From positions 1 to 6,443 of the forward strand of contig JAFACO010000546.1 in NCBI GenBank assembly GCA_023425485.1: a DNA stretch of 6,443 nucleotides. The letters run 5' to 3'. This DNA is from Bacillota bacterium. Lineage in GTDB: Bacteria; Bacillota; Clostridia; Lachnospirales; Lachnospiraceae. Both the position numbers and the translations under genes were made by a program. Below the pieces are notes generated by a model. That model saw nothing but the letters and a program-made list of their open reading frames with translations. It did no database searches and was not told the DNA's origin. Shown one piece after another: positions 3,559-6,443 of the stretch (positions are counted from its first letter, which is position 1; each line of letters begins with the position of its first letter).

Positions 3559-6443
3559 TTACAACGATATTTCCTTTCCAAGAGACAAGGAATATATAAT
3601 CCTTTCCTTCACTCTTTTGCCTAACATTTGTTCTAAAGCCCTCTGATAATAATCTAACTGAACCTTATAACGCTTTATTAACTCCTTCTCAGTCTTTACC
3701 AAGTCTGACTTATAATCGAGTAGGACTATCCCATCCTCTTCTTCAAAATATACGTCAATGATACCCTGTATTAGGACTAATTCCTGACTATCAAATTCCT
3801 TTAATACCTCTGACGCTCTTATTCCCATAACGAATTGCTTCTCTTTATAAAGTTTATGGTTTATCTGCGCTTTTCTCATACGTTCTGCAACTTTACTAGA
3901 GATAAAGCCCGAAATATAGGTTATATTAAGCCTATTCAGCTCTTCCTGCTTCATGCGGCCTTCCTGAACCAAAAGCTCCAGCTGTATTCTCAGCTCATCT
4001 TTTGTAGTAATTTTGGTTAAATCAAGTATCTCTAGTACCTTATGGTATAAGGTTCCTCGGTCTGTGCCAGACATAGTGGTCTGCTTCTGCTGAATAAAAT
4101 CAGGAATATATACTTCCACACTGGGAAAAATGTTCTCGAGTCTATCATCGCTTTTATTCTCGATATTCTTTTCATTACTAGGCGCAATATCATTTTCTAC
4201 ATTGTTATTACTATCTATCGCAGCAGCTTTCCTATCAGAAAATAATGAGACACTATCTTCCTCATCCAACTCTTGTCCCAGCTTTTTAAGCTCTGATACG
4301 GTCATTTTAATCTTTAATCCCGTTTCATTGGCATACGGATATTCATATCCAAACCTGGATTTTATCTCATTTTTTAATTCTTCATCATAGGTAATATCCG
4401 AATCAATACCCATTAGTCCTTCTTGGTCCATTTCCAGGAATAATTGTTTTGTAATTTCTCCTTGCAGTAACTCAAGATGTGAAATCACTTGTATTTGCAT
4501 TCCAATATTAGCAGCAGTGCAGGGTGCTTTCAGCAATTCCTCAGTAACTCCCATACGGTTCAGCATTGCGGGAAGTACCCAGTCCATATAGCTCTTAGCA
4601 GATAACAATTCAAAGAAGGTGAATTCCTTTTCTTCTATACTTTTTAAAGATTTCAGATAACCTGTAAGAATTAGCTTTTCCTTAGCTCTGGTCATCGCTA
4701 CATATAGTACACGCAGCTCTTCGCCCAGATTTTCAATTTGCATTTTCTTTTGAATTGCTTTTTTAATTAGTGTAGGAATCTTGGTTCTATGCACACTATC
4801 AATATATTCCGGTCCAATACCAATTTCATTATGCAATACTACACTGCTTCGCAAATCCTGCGTATTGAATTGTTTACTCATACCTGCGACAAATACGACA
4901 GGAAATTCAAGTCCTTTACTTTTGTGAATACTCATGATACGAATTGTATCTTCTTGACCACCTGCAACGGATGCCTCGCCAAAGTCCACTTCATACTTTT
5001 GCAGTTTCTCAATATAACGAATGAAGTGAAATAAACCACTGAAACTGCTGTTTTCAAAACGTACTGCACGAGATATCAGCATATCCAGGTTTGCTCGACG
5101 TTGCACTCCTCCCGGCATTGCAAAGGCATAATAGTAGTAACCCGTAAGCTCTAGAACTATTCCAATAAGTTCATGGATTGGGGTATGATTGACCAAGGAT
5201 CGAAGGTAAGTAAGTTGCTCCAGGAAGCGACTAAGCTTCTCCTTGAGTTCCCCTGCTTCGTTCTCCTCCACATACTGAAGGAGTGCCTGATACATCCCAT
5301 TTGTTCTATTAGCCGTACGTACCATAGCAAGCTCTGTTGTAGTAAGCCCTACCATCGGGGAATACAGTACACCTACCAAGGGAATATCCTGTCTTGGATT
5401 ATCTATAATCTTAAGCATATTAAGCACAGCCCTAATCTCAAGGGTTTGAAAATATCCGGTACCAGTATCAGCGTAAGCGGGTATTCCCTCCTGCATCAAC
5501 GTATTGACAAATACCTCGGACCAGTTAGACATGCTGCGCAGTAAAATTACGATATCTCCATAGTTTGCCGGGCGAAGTTTTTTTGTTGCCTTATCTGTAA
5601 CCAGCATGCCTGTGTCTGGATCTGTAAGCTCTCGTATCTTTCTGACAATCGCTCTGGCTTCCATTTCCTTTTTCGTATATTCCACTTCATCCGGAGGTTC
5701 TACAGCTGTAGCCTGATCCAAGCCCTCCTGAATTATATCCTTTAATTCATTTACCAATGAAGCGTCCTGCTGCGTTGACTCAAGGTCTTCCTCTGTTATT
5801 AAAAGAAGATCTACTTCCTTCGCAATACGGCTTTCTATGTCAATAGAATCGTATTTTTCAGCATTACCCGACAAATTCAGCAAAGGACCATCATATAAGC
5901 CTCCATACTTTAAAGCTGCTGCTTCATCATAATGGATTCCTCCAACACTTTGCTGCATAATTTGCTCGAAAATCTGATTAACATACTGAAGTACTCCATC
6001 TCTGCTACGAAAGTTCTTATCCAGATCAATTTTTTGATATAAATTAATGCTTCCATCTTCGTCTAAATCAATGCTTCGATATTTGGCGTATTTGTCCATG
6101 AAAATCTCCGGCATAGCCAATCGAAACTTATAGATACTCTGCTTTACATCTCCTACCATAAACCGATTAGGAACTCCGTCATCCTCACGAGAAATACTCC
6201 TTAGAATGGTTTCTTGAACCATATTACTATCCTGATATTCATCGATGAGAATCTCCTCAAAGATTTCACTTAGTTCTTTCGCAGCTGGAGTTGGTAAAGA
6301 GGTTTCATCATCAATTAATATTTTTAAAGCAAAGTGTTCCAAGTCATTAAAGTCGATGAGATTCTTCTCTTCCTTCTCTTTTGCAAATTGCTCCATAAAC
6401 TCAAGAGTAAGTTGAAATAGCACCTGCATCACCGGTTTAACTG
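3559..6443 (-). CDS. addA: AddAB helicase-nuclease subunit A, N-terminus off the window
   Basis: ATP-dependent 3'-5' helicase and nuclease subunit of AddAB, the Gram-positive counterpart of RecBCD. It processes double-strand breaks to Chi-regulated single-strand tails for RecA. About 960 residues are visible and the frame stays open to the right edge, so the true start and Walker A motif lie outside. Counting from the GTG at 6432, which is an internal codon: motif II DEYQDSN (64-70), GDVKQSIYKFR (94-104), LDKNFRSR (137-144), IHKSKGLEFP (502-511) and RVLYVAMTRA (574-583) are superfamily 1 helicase motifs. The C-terminal nuclease domain has GTLYHKV with His797, IID with Asp893, DYK with Asp906 and Lys908, and QLDYY at 925-929, so the nuclease appears intact. 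An acidic, Asn-rich linker (about 730-770) separates helicase and nuclease. The family is usually 1,200-1,300 residues. addB is normally just upstream, which would be beyond the right edge. Confidence 0.95.
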   Translation of the reverse strand, partial: VKPVMQVLFQLTLEFMEQFAKEKEEKNLIDFNDLEHFALKILIDDETSLPTPAAKELSEIFEEILIDEYQDSNMVQETILRSISREDDGVPNRFMVGDVKQSIYKFRLAMPEIFMDKYAKYRSIDLDEDGSINLYQKIDLDKNFRSRDGVLQYVNQIFEQIMQQSVGGIHYDEAAALKYGGLYDGPLLNLSGNAEKYDSIDIESRIAKEVDLLLITEEDLESTQQDASLVNELKDIIQEGLDQATAVEPPDEVEYTKKEMEARAIVRKIRELTDPDTGMLVTDKATKKLRPANYGDIVILLRSMSNWSEVFVNTLMQEGIPAYADTGTGYFQTLEIRAVLNMLKIIDNPRQDIPLVGVLYSPMVGLTTTELAMVRTANRTNGMYQALLQYVEENEAGELKEKLSRFLEQLTYLRSLVNHTPIHELIGIVLELTGYYYYAFAMPGGVQRRANLDMLISRAVRFENSSFSGLFHFIRYIEKLQKYEVDFGEASVAGGQEDTIRIMSIHKSKGLEFPVVFVAGMSKQFNTQDLRSSVVLHNEIGIGPEYIDSVHRTKIPTLIKKAIQKKMQIENLGEELRVLYVAMTRAKEKLILTGYLKSLKSIEEKEFTFFELLSAKSYMDWVLPAMLNRMGVTEELLKAPCTAANIGMQIQVISHLELLQGEITKQLFLEMDQEGLMGIDSDITYDEELKNEIKSRFGYEYPYANETGLKIKMTVSELKKLGQELDEEDSVSLFSDRKAAAIDSNNNVENDIAPSNEKNIENKSDDRLENIFPSVEVYIPDFIQQKQTTMSGTDRGTLYHKVLEILDLTKITTKDELRIQLELLVQEGRMKQEELNRLNITYISGFISSKVAERMRKAQINHKLYKEKQFVMGIRASEVLKEFDSQELVLIQGIIDVYFEEEDGIVLLDYKSDLVKTEKELIKRYKVQLDYYQRALEQMLGKRVKERIIYSLSLGKEISL

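Noticed and set aside
5173..5544. Plus-strand open frame inside addA (123 codons)
   Set aside because: It is antisense to conserved helicase sequence with no family match and is best explained as a shadow.
6427..6432. GTG/ATG at the right end as the start of addA
   Set aside because: The frame continues upstream to the window edge, the sequence there matches the interior of AddA just before motif II, and the Walker A motif has not yet appeared.

Overview
The window is a low-GC, Firmicutes-type chromosomal segment. A clostridial spore former is likely, and the gene content is compatible with a plant-sugar-using Lachnospiraceae-like anaerobe. This rests on AT-rich intergenic DNA, strong GGGG-type Shine-Dalgarno sites, an alpha/beta-type small acid-soluble spore protein (SASP), an AddA-type (rather than RecB-type) recombination nuclease, and a ROK-type sugar repressor beside a xylulokinase. 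The taxonomic placement is inference.

Layout. Positions 1-1436 (minus) hold a xylulokinase gene, xylB, whose last few codons run off the left edge. Positions 1437-1820 are a divergent control region. On the xylB side it has a good sigma-A-type promoter surrounded by inverted repeats, and a leader in which one segment can pair with either of two copies of the same sequence; the second copy is the Shine-Dalgarno site. On the regulator side it has an extended -10 promoter and two related TATGC/GCATA palindromes. Positions 1821-2981 (plus) hold a 386-residue ROK-family repressor, probably XylR. The 142-bp gap between convergent genes is almost filled by one long imperfect inverted repeat (2994-3120). 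Positions 3124-3354 (minus) hold a small SASP gene. A 204-bp gap follows with no convincing regulatory signal. Positions 3559-6443 (minus) hold the C-terminal two thirds or more of addA, the helicase-nuclease subunit of AddAB, which continues past the right edge.

How it fits together. The left half is a classic sugar-control pair: a repressor divergently transcribed from the kinase that makes xylulose 5-phosphate, with both promoters in one shared region. The right half (addA, then the SASP) is unrelated housekeeping and sporulation DNA. The inverted repeat marks the border between the two modules and may also end transcription from one or both sides.

No mobile element, CRISPR array, tRNA or rRNA was seen. 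The most interesting non-coding observations are the competing hairpins in the xylB leader and the long inverted repeat at 2994-3120. I found no clearly new protein system.
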